Part shown: positions 1 to 10,107 of the stretch, one piece after another
Layout of the letters: the number at the start of each line of letters is the position of its first letter
Numbering within the stretch: position 1 is the first letter of the stretch
Origin: Litoribacillus peritrichatus
Lineage (GTDB): Bacteria > Pseudomonadota > Gammaproteobacteria > Pseudomonadales > Litoribrevibacteraceae
Assembly: GCF_039537985.1 (NCBI RefSeq)
Contig: NZ_BAABBN010000007.1
Coordinates: forward strand, 992,001 to 1,056,000
Direction: 5' to 3'
DNA: 64,000 bases
Translations under genes and position numbers: made by a program
The notes under the pieces: model-generated
Told to the model about the DNA's origin: nothing
Database searches by the model: none
What the model saw: only the letters and a program-made list of their open reading frames with translations

Positions 1-3000
1 GATTTGGTATCAGCAAACCCCGTCTTTGATTAAGTTCGCTTTAGTATTAAGCACCATACCGGAAGTGTTTACGCAACTGTGTATGACGTTTGGCTCAACG
101 GAACTGTTTGATAATTATTTTAATATTGCTCACGCTTTAAAAGTGGTTGCTTACAGCATTGTTTTTATTGGGGTGTTGTTGGAACTGGTTGGTCAGAAAG
201 GCGTTTTAGCGTCCAATGCTCATGGATTGTTAAACCCGCATTCGGATAAGTCTTCTATTGGGCCTCAAGAAGATATGCTGGATATCGGACGTGCAAGCCG
301 GCCTTTAGGTCTGCAAATACCGGTAGCGGCATTTTTGTTGGCTGTTTCAGTGGCGATTGTGGTCAGTTTCAGTTTTTATTTTGAAAGTGAGCGTTTGGTA
401 AAAAAACAGGAACAGCATAATTTGGAGGTTGAGAGCAATGTTGTGGGGCCTTTTGTTTTTCAGCTCTACAAACGTGCTTCGAGTGATGTTTTATTTTTAA
501 GCAGAACCCCCCCTTCTCTTGGCATATCAGAATCAACTCGGCTCAATGATGACATCAATAAACAGTTATGGGTGCAACGGCTGACGAAAATTTTTACTGA
601 AATGTTAACGACCAATCCGGCCTATGATCAAATTCGCTATGTGGCAGCGAATAATGGGGGGGAAGAGTTAGTCAATGTCATTCGTGGGGAGGGGATAAAG
701 AGCGTTGATGTCCCTCGTTTGATAAATGCCCATGAAACACCTTATTTGGATCGTATCTCCGCATTGAAACCGGGCGAAGTGTATTTTACGAAGTTAGATA
801 TTGGTCATAGCATTGAGGAGGTCACAAATTCGCACAGTTTGAAAGTCACTGTGGCAACCTCCGTCTATGATGCTGAAACGCATCAGTTGTTTGGTCATGT
901 AATTCTTGATTTCGATCTCGGCGAATTCCTCTATGAGTTATCGGATGCCAGCCTTTCAGGGGTGTCTTTTTATTTGGCAAATACAGATGGAAAATTGTTG
1001 TTTCATTCAAAGAAACAGCCCGGTGTAGCTGTCCCTGAGCATGATTATTTACAGGAGGTGTACCCGGAACTAACTGCAACATTTGACCAAGACGATATTA
1101 AAGCTACTGCGTTTGATTCTCTTAAAAACCAATCCGTAGAAGGCTTTTCTTCATACCTGAAGACGATTGATTTATCTCGGTACGGCAGTGATCACTCGGT
1201 GGTGATGTTATTGCAACATGATAATTACACCTCGCAACGAGAGATGGCGTCTTTCCGTAACCGGAGTGTGTTGCTCGGTGTTTCTATGGCACTGGGTGCC
1301 TTGGCTTTGGCCGTTTTAGGCTCTCGCCGTGTTGTGCAACCGATCGTGGCGATGTCGCAAGCGGTGGAGGTTTATGAGCAAACGGGACGACTTGAAAATC
1401 TGCCTATCAAATCGGATGATGAAATGGGCGTATTAGCCCGAAGTTTCAATAATCTGATTATTCGAATTGATCAGGCACTTCAAGCTCAAAACCTGGCAAC
1501 AGAGCAGGCCGAGGAATCTTCGGCCAGGTTACAAGGGATATTAGATTCAGCAGCGGACGCGATTTTAACGATTGATGCTCAAGGGCGGATTTTATCGTTT
1601 AATACCGCCGCCAAAGATATGTTCGGTTATCGTGAAACGGAAGTGCTGGGCCGTTCAGTGAATATCTTAATGCCTTCAAAGTACGCAGAGAAGCACGATG
1701 AATATATGAGTGCTTACGACCAATCAGGCATCAGTAAAATAATGGGGGTTGGCCGAGAGCTGGAAGCCATGAAAAAAAGTGGTGAGGTGTTTGATATTCA
1801 CCTGGCCATTACAGAAGTAGTCACTTCAGAAGGCACCATTTACACTGGTTTGATTCGAGACATTACGGCAAGTAAAGCCGCTGCAAAGGCGTTGGTGCAA
1901 GCCAAAGAGTCAGCGGAAAGTGCTGCCCGGTATAAGTCTGAGTTTTTGGCCAGTATGAGTCATGAAATACGGACGCCAATGAACGGGGTTCTTGGCATGT
2001 TAGGCTTGCTCCAAAAAGGCGAATTGACGGATGAACAGCGCCATCAGGTTCAATTGGCCTTATCCAGCGGTGAATCCTTATTAACGTTAATCAATGATAT
2101 TTTAGACTTTTCCAAGGTGGAAGCCGGCAAGCTTGAACTAGAAATTATCGATTTTGATTTAAGAACCTTGTTCGGTGAGTTCTCTGAAACGATAGCCCAC
2201 AAGGTTCAGGAGAAAGGCCTGGAGTTAATCCTGGATCTGACCCAGGTAAAGCACTCCATGGTAAAAGGTGATCCAGGCAGGATTCGACAGGTATTAACGA
2301 ACCTGGTGGGCAATGCCATTAAGTTTACTGAGCAAGGTGAAATTATTATTCGCGCCGAACTTTTGGAGGAAAGGGACGGTTCTTTTTGTTTGTATTGTTC
2401 GGTTGAAGACACCGGTATCGGCATACCTAAGAACAAAATTGAGGGGCTTTTTGAATCTTTCACCCAGGTGGATGCTTCTACCACCCGAAAATACGGTGGA
2501 ACCGGGCTGGGGCTGGCCATCAGTAGCCAGTTGTGTCGTTTGATGGGTGGCAATATCGAAGCCTTCAGTGATCAGGGCAAAGGCAGTTGTTTTCAGTTTT
2601 ATCTCTCTCTCCAAGCCAGCCAGTTATCGCAGCAAGTCATACCTGATGTGAGTCTTGGTGAGGTGCCTATGTTGATCGTTGATGATAACCAGACCAATCG
2701 ATATGTCCTGCGTAACCAGCTTGAGTTGTGGGGAGCTGACGTTACAGAAGTGGAAAATGCAGAGCAGGCGATGGATATTCTTCTGCAGGAAATAGACGGC
2801 ACTGGCACAACGCGTTTTAAAGTGGCTTTTTTGGATATGTATATGCCAAACATGGATGGTGCTGAACTGGGAACTTGGATCAGGCAACAACCGGGCCTCA
2901 GCGACCTCAAGCTGGTGGTGATGACATCCGTCAGCCAAAGAGGCGATGCCAAAGCATTTGCAGAGATAGGTTTTTCAGCTTACTTCCCCAAACCTGCCAC

Positions 3001-3661
3001 CACTTCGGCATTGTTTGATGCCTTGGCGGTGGTTCTTGGTGGTGGCGATGCACTGGAGCATGCCTCTCCATTGGTGACTCAACACTACCTGAAAGAGCTG
3101 GATCGACATCAGAAGGGGCCGAATGAGCTAGAGAAAGAGGTCTCTTCAGAGAAAGATAAGGCGATATCTGCTTCCTCGTCCACAGAGCAAACCGCAAATT
3201 CAGAAGTCACGGCAGAGAATACAGAGACAGCACCTAACTGGCCGGATAATGCAAAAATATTATTGGTCGAGGATAATTACATCAACCAGGCAGTGGCCTC
3301 CGGTTTACTTGAAAGTATGGGGCTGGTTTGTGATGTTGCTGCCAATGGAGTAGAAGCCATAGAAGCATTAAACACATCCATCGGAACGGAATCTTACGCA
3401 TTGATTTTAATGGACTGCCAAATGCCTGAAATGGATGGTTATGAAGCCACAAAAAATATACGCAACGGCATGGCTCCGGAACCCTACCGGGATATTACCA
3501 TTGTCGCCATGACGGCAAACGCGATGAAAGGCGACAAAGAGAAGTGCATCAATGCCGGAATGAACGACTATTTAAGCAAACCGGTGGATGCAGATGCGCT
3601 ACAAAAGATGCTGGCTAAGTGGTTGGTCGACAGTGATCTGAGTAACAGTCCTTCCGTGTAA
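1..3661 (+). CDS. Hybrid sensor histidine kinase (5' truncated by window edge)
   Basis: Membrane-bound hybrid kinase. The frame is open to base 2, and the first possible start (TTG at 26) lies inside a hydrophobic stretch, so the true start is outside the window. The visible N-terminus resembles the end of a MASE3-like multi-helix domain. Residue numbers from base 26: TM ~100-120, periplasmic Cache-like sensor ~125-410, TM ~412-432, HAMP ~435-485, PAS ~505-620, HisKA with phospho-acceptor H646 in SHEIRTP, HATPase_c with DTGIGIP and GGTGLGL boxes, REC1 (D937), a linker, and REC2 (D1130). The ligand is unknown. Two sensory modules (MASE-like plus Cache) in one chain are uncommon. No Hpt domain is present, so the phosphorelay needs a separate Hpt or a REC-only output. 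It converges on the HAD gene downstream. Confidence 0.9.
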   Translation, partial: IWYQQTPSLIKFALVLSTIPEVFTQLCMTFGSTELFDNYFNIAHALKVVAYSIVFIGVLLELVGQKGVLASNAHGLLNPHSDKSSIGPQEDMLDIGRASRPLGLQIPVAAFLLAVSVAIVVSFSFYFESERLVKKQEQHNLEVESNVVGPFVFQLYKRASSDVLFLSRTPPSLGISESTRLNDDINKQLWVQRLTKIFTEMLTTNPAYDQIRYVAANNGGEELVNVIRGEGIKSVDVPRLINAHETPYLDRISALKPGEVYFTKLDIGHSIEEVTNSHSLKVTVATSVYDAETHQLFGHVILDFDLGEFLYELSDASLSGVSFYLANTDGKLLFHSKKQPGVAVPEHDYLQEVYPELTATFDQDDIKATAFDSLKNQSVEGFSSYLKTIDLSRYGSDHSVVMLLQHDNYTSQREMASFRNRSVLLGVSMALGALALAVLGSRRVVQPIVAMSQAVEVYEQTGRLENLPIKSDDEMGVLARSFNNLIIRIDQALQAQNLATEQAEESSARLQGILDSAADAILTIDAQGRILSFNTAAKDMFGYRETEVLGRSVNILMPSKYAEKHDEYMSAYDQSGISKIMGVGRELEAMKKSGEVFDIHLAITEVVTSEGTIYTGLIRDITASKAAAKALVQAKESAESAARYKSEFLASMSHEIRTPMNGVLGMLGLLQKGELTDEQRHQVQLALSSGESLLTLINDILDFSKVEAGKLELEIIDFDLRTLFGEFSETIAHKVQEKGLELILDLTQVKHSMVKGDPGRIRQVLTNLVGNAIKFTEQGEIIIRAELLEERDGSFCLYCSVEDTGIGIPKNKIEGLFESFTQVDASTTRKYGGTGLGLAISSQLCRLMGGNIEAFSDQGKGSCFQFYLSLQASQLSQQVIPDVSLGEVPMLIVDDNQTNRYVLRNQLELWGADVTEVENAEQAMDILLQEIDGTGTTRFKVAFLDMYMPNMDGAELGTWIRQQPGLSDLKLVVMTSVSQRGDAKAFAEIGFSAYFPKPATTSALFDALAVVLGGGDALEHASPLVTQHYLKELDRHQKGPNELEKEVSSEKDKAISASSSTEQTANSEVTAENTETAPNWPDNAKILLVEDNYINQAVASGLLESMGLVCDVAANGVEAIEALNTSIGTESYALILMDCQMPEMDGYEATKNIRNGMAPEPYRDITIVAMTANAMKGDKEKCINAGMNDYLSKPVDADALQKMLAKWLVDSDLSNSPSV

Positions 3662-3704
3662 TTTTCTGTTTTGTTGAGTTCCTGTTTACTGCGCCAGCAG
3701 CGGT

Positions 3705-4463
3705 TTATAACATAGGCAGTCTCTCGTTGACGGCATGAACCACGTCCTTAGCTACTTTGGTGGGCGGTGTAATTTTAGCTTCATCACCTTCACGGTATTT
3801 TCCGGTTTTCACAAGGCAGGTTTCCAAACCGCAATCTCGTGCGCCTTTGATGTCACTGAACACATCGTCTCCGATCATCAGAATTTCCGAGGGCTTGAAT
3901 TCCGTGGTACTCATCACCTGCTGAAATAAAATGGGCGACGGTTTTCCTGTGATCATGGCTTCAGCACCAGAGGCAAATTCCAGTGCCTTGACGAATGGTC
4001 CGGCATCAAGGTGAAGGCCGTCGTCGGCTTTGAAATATTTATTCACGCCAATGGCAATTAAGGGCGCACCCGTCAGCAAAATTTGAAAAGCGCGGTCCAG
4101 ATTCTGGTAATTAAGATCCAGTTCGGCGTCCCCAATGATCACTGCATTAAATGGCTCTTTTTGAAGGTTTTTGAATGCGCTTTGGATATTTTTATGAACC
4201 AGACAATAGGGCCGCAGGCTGAGTTTTTCACACCAGCTGACGGCGGATTCACAGGCGGTAAACAGTTGCTCGGGCGGAATATCAAAACCCATGTTATGTA
4301 AGTCGGTTAATACGTTCTGATGTGTTTTACGGGAAGTATTTGTGATGAATCGCAGCGTTAGTCCGCCTTTTTCAAGACGGTTAATTGTTTCAATGGCGCC
4401 AGGGATAGGTTGGGACCCTTCGTATAGCACACCGCTAAGATCAAAAAAAATCGCCTTGATCAT
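3705..4463 (-). CDS. HAD-family hydrolase, subfamily IIA (HDHD2/LHPP-like)
   Basis: Soluble 252-residue phosphatase-like protein. Motif I is FFDLSG at residues 6-11: the nucleophile Asp8 is present, but the usual second Asp is Ser, as known for the HDHD2/LHPP branch. Motif II is ITNTS, and motif IV is the GDD-x3-D segment near residue 198. The length fits HAD-IIA enzymes with a type-2 cap. The substrate is probably a small phosphoester and cannot be predicted. It is a single gene, convergent with the kinase at the left edge and divergent from the diguanylate cyclase; 182 bases separate the two starts. It starts at ATG with a weak ribosome site. Confidence 0.8.
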   Translation of the reverse strand: MIKAIFFDLSGVLYEGSQPIPGAIETINRLEKGGLTLRFITNTSRKTHQNVLTDLHNMGFDIPPEQLFTACESAVSWCEKLSLRPYCLVHKNIQSAFKNLQKEPFNAVIIGDAELDLNYQNLDRAFQILLTGAPLIAIGVNKYFKADDGLHLDAGPFVKALEFASGAEAMITGKPSPILFQQVMSTTEFKPSEILMIGDDVFSDIKGARDCGLETCLVKTGKYREGDEAKITPPTKVAKDVVHAVNERLPML

Positions 4464-4645
4464 GCTGTTACCTCACAAATGAAAATGTGTTTGAGAGAGG
4501 TTCGAGACTAAGTATAGCTTTAAATACAAGGTTAGGTTTTTAAGATCAGCTGCATAGCAGGCTGGTGAATCATAAGCTATAAATTAAGGGTCAGTTACTC
4601 GTTCACAGTAATAATGGCTTGGTCGAAACGTCAGTGGGAGGGCAT

Positions 4646-5944
4646 ATGTTGGACATGAAAGGAACTCCGCAGTTTTCTTCCTGTTTGTTAGAACAGCAAA
4701 CCGCATTTTTTAAACAAGAGACGTATTATATTTTAATTTGGGACAACAAAATCGTCGATATCTCAGATAAATTTGTGCAGTTGCTGGGCTTTTCTAACAA
4801 ACAAGAGGTGCCTGATTATTTCCCGGAGTTAATCCCGCCGGATTACCCCAGAGAGTTCCTTGTGTATTTCAAATTGTTTGCAGGGCATGAGTTTCGTAAG
4901 AACTATGATATGAAATTAAAAGGGCGCGATAATAAAGTGATTACGTTGCGTTTTTCTGCCCGTCAGTTGGGAGAGGGCGACGGCGGCAGCGTTGCTATGT
5001 TGATCGGCGAAGACGTGACTTATCAACAGAAGAAACTGGACGACTTGAGTCAGGATTCCAGTTTGTTTACCTATAATCCGTATTCGATTGCGATCACCGA
5101 TGCGTTTGCAAAAATTACCAAAGTGAACCCTAAATTTATTAAGAAAACGCACTTCACGGAAGAGGAGGTTTTGGGCGCTAATATTTTCGATTTTAAGCAC
5201 TTTCCTGGGGTTTCGAATCGAGTTGTGATGGGCCGCATCATTGCTCAAAAAGATTATCGGGCGGAGTTTTTAAGCCAAACCAAAGAAGGTTTCGAATACG
5301 AAGAAGATCTGCATGTGATTCCTGTATATCACTATGGTGAGCTGGTCAATTTACTGTTCATCGGCGAAGACATTTCGCAGAAAAAACACATCATTCATGC
5401 ATTGGAACAAAAAGCCTATTACGACGAGCTTACGGGGTTGTACCGGAAGGAAGTTGGTATGTCTTTACTCTATGAGGTGTGTGAAAGTGATCAGAACTTT
5501 GGTGTCTTTTTTCTTGATTATCATAGCTTTAAAATGATTAACGATAATTTTGGTCATGATGTCGGTGATGAAATTTTGTGTATCGGAAGTACCCGGCTGA
5601 AACATGGTTTAAGGAAGCAGGACATTGTTATTCGTTGGGGCGGGGATGAGTTTGTAATTATTGCCCCGAACCTGAATGACCGGTCGGATATGGAAGTGGT
5701 GGCCAATAAAGTTCATAACGAGTTTCTTAAGTCTATGGAAGTTCAGGGGCGTCATTTTCATGTCAGTGTGGATATTGGCGGTTGTTATTGTCCCACCAGT
5801 GATATCCCGCCATCAGCCAGGGAGCTCATTAAAATGGCAGACAGCAATATGTATATTTCAAAACAAACCAAGCAGTCATTTTGTGTGTCTGAGTATGGCA
5901 TGTCTCAGTCGCGTGCTTTGCTGAAACTGCGGCTAAGTGGTTAG
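4646..5944 (+). CDS. PAS-GGDEF diguanylate cyclase
   Basis: Predicted cytoplasmic enzyme of 432 residues making c-di-GMP from GTP. Two PAS-like regions (about 20-125 and 125-250) are followed by a GGDEF domain. The active-site GGDEF is intact at residues 332-336. An RxxD inhibitory site (RKQD, 323-326) lies five residues before it, so product inhibition is expected. No membrane helix is seen, so the PAS domains should sense an internal signal. I chose ATG 4646, preceded by GGGAGGG at 4636-4642, over the in-frame TTG at 4619. The gene is monocistronic: it diverges from the HAD gene and converges on the flavoprotein gene. Confidence 0.9.
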   Translation: MLDMKGTPQFSSCLLEQQTAFFKQETYYILIWDNKIVDISDKFVQLLGFSNKQEVPDYFPELIPPDYPREFLVYFKLFAGHEFRKNYDMKLKGRDNKVITLRFSARQLGEGDGGSVAMLIGEDVTYQQKKLDDLSQDSSLFTYNPYSIAITDAFAKITKVNPKFIKKTHFTEEEVLGANIFDFKHFPGVSNRVVMGRIIAQKDYRAEFLSQTKEGFEYEEDLHVIPVYHYGELVNLLFIGEDISQKKHIIHALEQKAYYDELTGLYRKEVGMSLLYEVCESDQNFGVFFLDYHSFKMINDNFGHDVGDEILCIGSTRLKHGLRKQDIVIRWGGDEFVIIAPNLNDRSDMEVVANKVHNEFLKSMEVQGRHFHVSVDIGGCYCPTSDIPPSARELIKMADSNMYISKQTKQSFCVSEYGMSQSRALLKLRLSG

Positions 5945-5969
5945 CTTGGCCGGATACAGATAAGAAAAA

Positions 5970-5999
5970 GGCAGATGACGATGGCTTTCGTCATCTGCC
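5970..5999 (-). terminator. Rho-independent terminator of the TVP38-flavoprotein gene
   Basis: A perfect 12-bp inverted repeat (arms 5970-5981 and 5988-5999, 6-base loop). Read on the minus strand it is followed by a T-rich tract (TTTTTCTT). It lies just past the stop of the minus-strand gene at 6008 and is oriented to end that transcript. Confidence 0.85.
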
Positions 6000-6007
6000 G
6001 TGCGCGA

Positions 6008-8188
6008 TTACTTAACTTCCACGCCTGTCTGATTTGACTTTTTTGAATCCCCTCCGCGCTGCCAGCGATGGAATTTAGGGAGTAACTCCAAGACCTTTTG
6101 AGGTGCATTGGCTTTCTTCCAGTTCCCGGCAACGAATTTGTTGGTTTCGGTCAAAGTTGGATAAATGTGAATGGTACCCAGAATCTTGTTTAATCCCAGA
6201 TTGTGTTTCATGGCAGTGACGTATTCCACAATGATATCGCCAGCGTGGTGGCCGACAATTGTTGCGCCCAGTATTTTATCTTTGCCTGGAACGGTTAATA
6301 TTTTAATGAAACCGTGGGCTTCATCATCCGCAATGGCACGATCCAAGTCGTCGATGCCGTAAGTGGTGACGTCGTACGGAATATTCTGCTCAATGGCTTC
6401 TTGTTCATTTAAGCCGACACGAGCCACTTCCGGGTCGGTGAATGTGGCCCAAGGGATGACCCGGTAGTCTACTTTGAACTTTTTAATCATACCGAACAAA
6501 CCATTTACGGCGGTATACCATGCCTGGTGAGAAGCGGTATGAGTAAACTGGTAGGGGCCAGCCACGTCACCACAGGCGTATACGTTCGGAAACTTAGTTT
6601 GTAAGTACTCATTGACCTCAATGGTGCCGTTCGGATTTAAGCCAATGCCTAAATTGTCCAACCCGAAACCTTCGGTATTGGGTTTGCGTCCTACCGCCAG
6701 CAACAAAGTATCGAATTCAATGCGTTGTTGTTTGCCATCCGCGTCGTCACAAAGGAGAAGGTTTTGATCGCCTTCTTTGATGAACTCTTTGGTGGTGTAG
6801 CCCAAGCGAAGATCAATGCCTTCTTTGCTGAATTTCTTCTGCACTTCTTCGGAAACATCTTTGTCTTCACGGGGCATCAGGCGAGGGGATTTATCCAGCT
6901 GGATGACATTCACGCCCAAGCGGTTGAAGCTTTGTGCCATTTCACAACCGATCGGCCCGCCACCAATAATTAACATCTTATTTGGCTTTTCTCGAATTTC
7001 CCAAACGGTATCGGAGGTCAAATAACCGGTGCTTTCAATGCCTTTGATGGGGGGAACAAAGGGGCGGGCGCCGGTAGAAATTACGATATTACGTGTGGTG
7101 ATGACCTCGCCATTAACTTTGACTCGATAGGGGTCAAGAATCTCGGCACTGCCCTGAACACAGTCAACGCCCAGGTCGGTAAAACGTTCAACAGAATCGT
7201 GAGGCTCAATGGTTTTAATGACCCGCTGGATTCGTTCCATCACGGCCGGAAAATCAACTTCAATGTTCTGGGTTGAAAGCCCGTATTCTTCCGCCCGGTT
7301 GTAGTAGCTGACCATTTTGGCCGAACGAATCAATGCTTTACTGGGAACACAGCCGGTGTTCAGGCAGTCGCCACCCATTTTATGGCGCTCGATCAGAGAG
7401 ACTTTGGCTTTGGTCGCTGCAGCAATCAACGCCGTTACCAGCCCTGCAGACCCGGCGCCGATGACCACCATGTTGGTATCGAATTGTTTTGGCTTGTCGT
7501 AGTCGGCCAGAACTTTTTTTGCCTGGATCGCGGCCATGATTTTTTTGGCGATGATCGGAAAAATGCCCAACAACACAAAGGAGAAAATTAAGCCCGGGGA
7601 AGCAATGCCAGAAAGTGATTCCAATTGGCCTAGTTGTGTACCTGCGTTCACGTAAACGATGGTGCCCGGTAACATGCCTAACTGGCTGACAAAGAAAAAT
7701 TGTCTGGTTTTGATTGGGGTCAGACCCATGACCAAATTAATAACGAAGAAGGGAAATAAAGGTACAAGACGCAAGCCGAAAAGATAAAATGCGCCTTCTT
7801 TTTCAATGCCCTGGTTGATGGATTTCAGGGAATCACCAAATTTCTTTTGAACACTGTCTTTGAGTAATGTTCGGGAAACAAGGAAAGCCAGGGTGGCACC
7901 AACGGTACTTGCGATCGAAACCCAGACAGTGCCCTCAACCAATCCAAAAATCGCACCGCCCACCAGAGTAAGGATTGCGGCACCAGGCAAAGAAAGCGCA
8001 GTACAAAGAATATAGATAACAACAAATATGGCTGCCGTTTGGAATGGGTTCTCAGCATAGAAACTCATGATAGATTCACGTTGCTGAGTAAAATAATCAA
8101 GACTCAGGTATTGACCCAAATCGAATATGAAAAAGCTACCTATCAAACCTATAAGAAGGATAAGTAGCAGAGATTTCTTACTATCCAT
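6008..8188 (-). CDS. TVP38/TMEM64 membrane domain fused to FAD-dependent disulfide oxidoreductase
   Basis: A 726-residue fusion. Residues ~1-220 form a SNARE-associated/DedA-type TVP38 membrane domain with several helices. Residues ~238-710 form a class I pyridine-nucleotide disulfide oxidoreductase like dihydrolipoyl dehydrogenase or mercuric reductase: an N-terminal FAD GxGxxG, the redox pair C275/C280 in GGDCLNTGC, a second nucleotide fold, and a C-terminal HIYPTLTE with the catalytic His-Glu. There is no HMA domain or C-terminal Cys pair, so mercury reduction itself is unlikely. Family knowledge: this fusion is recurrent, its substrate unknown, and DUF547 and GT2 genes often sit nearby, as here. 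Start ATG 8188 was preferred over an upstream in-frame start because AGGGGG lies just before it. Confidence 0.88.
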   Translation of the reverse strand: MDSKKSLLLILLIGLIGSFFIFDLGQYLSLDYFTQQRESIMSFYAENPFQTAAIFVVIYILCTALSLPGAAILTLVGGAIFGLVEGTVWVSIASTVGATLAFLVSRTLLKDSVQKKFGDSLKSINQGIEKEGAFYLFGLRLVPLFPFFVINLVMGLTPIKTRQFFFVSQLGMLPGTIVYVNAGTQLGQLESLSGIASPGLIFSFVLLGIFPIIAKKIMAAIQAKKVLADYDKPKQFDTNMVVIGAGSAGLVTALIAAATKAKVSLIERHKMGGDCLNTGCVPSKALIRSAKMVSYYNRAEEYGLSTQNIEVDFPAVMERIQRVIKTIEPHDSVERFTDLGVDCVQGSAEILDPYRVKVNGEVITTRNIVISTGARPFVPPIKGIESTGYLTSDTVWEIREKPNKMLIIGGGPIGCEMAQSFNRLGVNVIQLDKSPRLMPREDKDVSEEVQKKFSKEGIDLRLGYTTKEFIKEGDQNLLLCDDADGKQQRIEFDTLLLAVGRKPNTEGFGLDNLGIGLNPNGTIEVNEYLQTKFPNVYACGDVAGPYQFTHTASHQAWYTAVNGLFGMIKKFKVDYRVIPWATFTDPEVARVGLNEQEAIEQNIPYDVTTYGIDDLDRAIADDEAHGFIKILTVPGKDKILGATIVGHHAGDIIVEYVTAMKHNLGLNKILGTIHIYPTLTETNKFVAGNWKKANAPQKVLELLPKFHRWQRGGDSKKSNQTGVEVK

Positions 8189-8338
8189 AGTAACCCCCTG
8201 AAAAGTTCTGCTAATGCGTGTGCGTTTGGTATCAAACCCGGCAGCCAATCACTTAGCCTCTATCTGTGACCATAGGGCGTAACTAATTGGTGCTGCTTGG
8301 AGTCATACTACCCTGATTAAGTTCATTCAACTGATTAA

Positions 8339-9211
8339 TTATTTTGGTTTATTGAGGCTCCAGTCGTAATTATGGTCGATATCACCTCGTTTTGACTCAA
8401 ATTGGTGCAACTTAATGAGCAGGTCTGGTTTGGCAAATGCCTTAAAATGCTCAAGAAGTGAACTTTGGTTGTCTCCAAAGTCTTCGATGTACCAATCGTA
8501 AATGCTTGAAATGATAAGGTCGTTGCCATCGACTTGAATGCCTCTCGGATGATTGATGTAAGCTGCGGCTCCTTCATTTAATAGCTGTTCGGTATTTTGG
8601 CTGGTAAAGGCCTGAGCCGATAAATTCGGGCAGCTGAAACTGGCGCAATTGACTGCGTAGTGAATGCGTAAATCTTTCCAGATGGGGCGAAGAATTTTAT
8701 GCTCAATGTGATTCAGGCTGAGAGTTTTGCCTTGGATTTTGGCGGCATCGTCGTCCCATGGTCCGAATGAAAATAAGCTGTCGCCCAGCTTGGTGATGCT
8801 TTTGACCGGGTAGTTATCCAGAATCAATTGGACGGTTAATGCATTATATAGGTTGATCCAGTAAGCCATCTGTTCGCGTTTATTGTAGCGACGTGGATCG
8901 AGTGTTTGCATGCTCTGAAGGTATTGGCCCAGAAGTTTTCGATCAGAGGATTTAACGGCTTGATAATTAAAAAGATTCACGTTTGAAGGGTCGTCAGTGA
9001 TGAGGTAACGGTCGAGCACGGTTTGCCATTGGCTGTGATCAATGGTCGCAGAGTTTGTTTCATCGCTTTGAGACCAGAAGTCCGTCACCGAAGCAACGGC
9101 CGGGATGCTGAACATGATTGAGATGAATGCGAATAGGCCGGTCAGCCCCCAATTTAGACGTACTTTACGAAATGCGCTATCCCTTCCCTTTGATCTGCTG
9201 ATTGAATTCAT
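8339..9211 (-). CDS. DUF547 exported protein
   Basis: A 290-residue protein with a basic N-terminus, one hydrophobic segment at ~22-42 (signal peptide or anchor) and a DUF547 domain over ~75-255. Recognisable blocks are the REQMAYWINLYNALT segment, the NHIEHKILRP segment, and HYAVNCASFSCPNL with two Cys, the usual DUF547 core. The family is periplasmic, with a transglutaminase-like fold proposed; its function is unknown. Its ATG overlaps the stop of the upstream GT2 gene by four bases (ATGA) and has a GGAGG ribosome site, so the pair is translationally coupled. Follows the GT2 gene in one transcript. Confidence 0.85.
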   Translation of the reverse strand: MNSISRSKGRDSAFRKVRLNWGLTGLFAFISIMFSIPAVASVTDFWSQSDETNSATIDHSQWQTVLDRYLITDDPSNVNLFNYQAVKSSDRKLLGQYLQSMQTLDPRRYNKREQMAYWINLYNALTVQLILDNYPVKSITKLGDSLFSFGPWDDDAAKIQGKTLSLNHIEHKILRPIWKDLRIHYAVNCASFSCPNLSAQAFTSQNTEQLLNEGAAAYINHPRGIQVDGNDLIISSIYDWYIEDFGDNQSSLLEHFKAFAKPDLLIKLHQFESKRGDIDHNYDWSLNKPK

Positions 9212-9999
9212 ACGTTGCCTCCTTTAGTTAAACTGCCCTCGGAAGGAAGGTTGAGTGCGTTCCTAACCTCATCCGAGTGACCATTTTTTTGTTCCTGCCA
9301 CCAAAGCTTGGCGATCATGCCAAGAATGCCCATGCCTGCTTTGATGCTGCCTTTAATTGTGCCGCTTATTTTTGAGACACCAATTCTGCGCCGGGTATCC
9401 ACCGGAATTTCAGTTATCTGTAAATTATGCTGAATGGCCTTGATTTGCATTTCTATTGTCCAGCCAAACGTTTGATCCTGCATATTCAGTTTGTCCAAAG
9501 AAGACGCGTTGATGGCACGGTATGGCCCAAGATCGGTGACTTCGTGATGCCAAAGACCATAAATAAACGCGCTTGCTAACTGATTACCGAGTCGTTGGGG
9601 CAAGGTAAGTGCGCCTTTTTCCATTCGTCCGAGGGTACGCGAGCCAATGGCTAAATCATAGCCTCTGGCAATGGCTGAAATTAAAGGCATTGCCTGATGC
9701 GCCAAAAATGCGTGGTCTGCATCAATGAATAAAATGATGTCCGGCTCAGTCAAAGCATTTATTGCTTTTAAACAAGCTCTGCCGTAGCCCGGGGTTGGCT
9801 CATATACGACGCTTGCGCCAGCGTGTTTGGCAACACGGGCAGTAGAGTCGGTTGAGCCGTTATCACAAACCACAACTTCATCAATGATGGTCTGGTTGGA
9901 ACCGCCCTTTAGATTGAGTAATCCCTGAATGACCTGATGGATCGACAACTCTTCATTGAGTGCCGGAATCACGACGCAAACACGTTGCTGTTTGTACAC
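9208..9999 (-). CDS. Family 2 glycosyltransferase (dolichyl-phosphate mannose/glucose synthase-like)
   Basis: A 263-residue GT-A fold protein without membrane helices. The N-terminus has VVIPALNEE, then CDNGSTDST, the PTPGYGRA loop, and FIDADH as the metal-binding DxD-type motif. The family transfers a sugar from a nucleotide sugar to a lipid phosphate or similar acceptor at the inner leaflet. The start is GTG with a good AAGGAG six bases before it; no ATG lies at the right place. It is first of a two-gene unit with DUF547. A GT-C enzyme that would use a lipid-linked sugar is encoded divergently at 11638, so a shared pathway is a reasonable inference. Confidence 0.85.
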   Translation of the reverse strand: MYKQQRVCVVIPALNEELSIHQVIQGLLNLKGGSNQTIIDEVVVCDNGSTDSTARVAKHAGASVVYEPTPGYGRACLKAINALTEPDIILFIDADHAFLAHQAMPLISAIARGYDLAIGSRTLGRMEKGALTLPQRLGNQLASAFIYGLWHHEVTDLGPYRAINASSLDKLNMQDQTFGWTIEMQIKAIQHNLQITEIPVDTRRRIGVSKISGTIKGSIKAGMGILGMIAKLWWQEQKNGHSDEVRNALNLPSEGSLTKGGNV

Positions 10000-10042
10000 A
10001 ATGAACTCCTTACCGTGGATGACGGTTGGGTAATAAAAAAAG

Positions 10043-10073
10043 AGGCCGGCCTAAGGCACAACTGGGCCGACCT
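10043..10073 (-). terminator. Terminator of the outer-membrane barrel gene
   Basis: A 9-bp GC-rich inverted repeat with one mismatch (arms 10043-10051 and 10065-10073). On the minus strand it is followed by CTTTTTTT. It separates the barrel gene at 10108 from the GT2 gene at 9999, so GT2 needs its own promoter or readthrough. Confidence 0.7.
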
Positions 10074-10107
10074 GAAGGGCGCTTACAGGGACGCAAGTGA
10101 GTGTGGT

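Noticed and set aside
6008..8188. Mercuric reductase (merA)
   Set aside because: Redox CxxxxC is present, but the N-terminal HMA domain and C-terminal Cys pair of MerA are absent and no mer genes are nearby.
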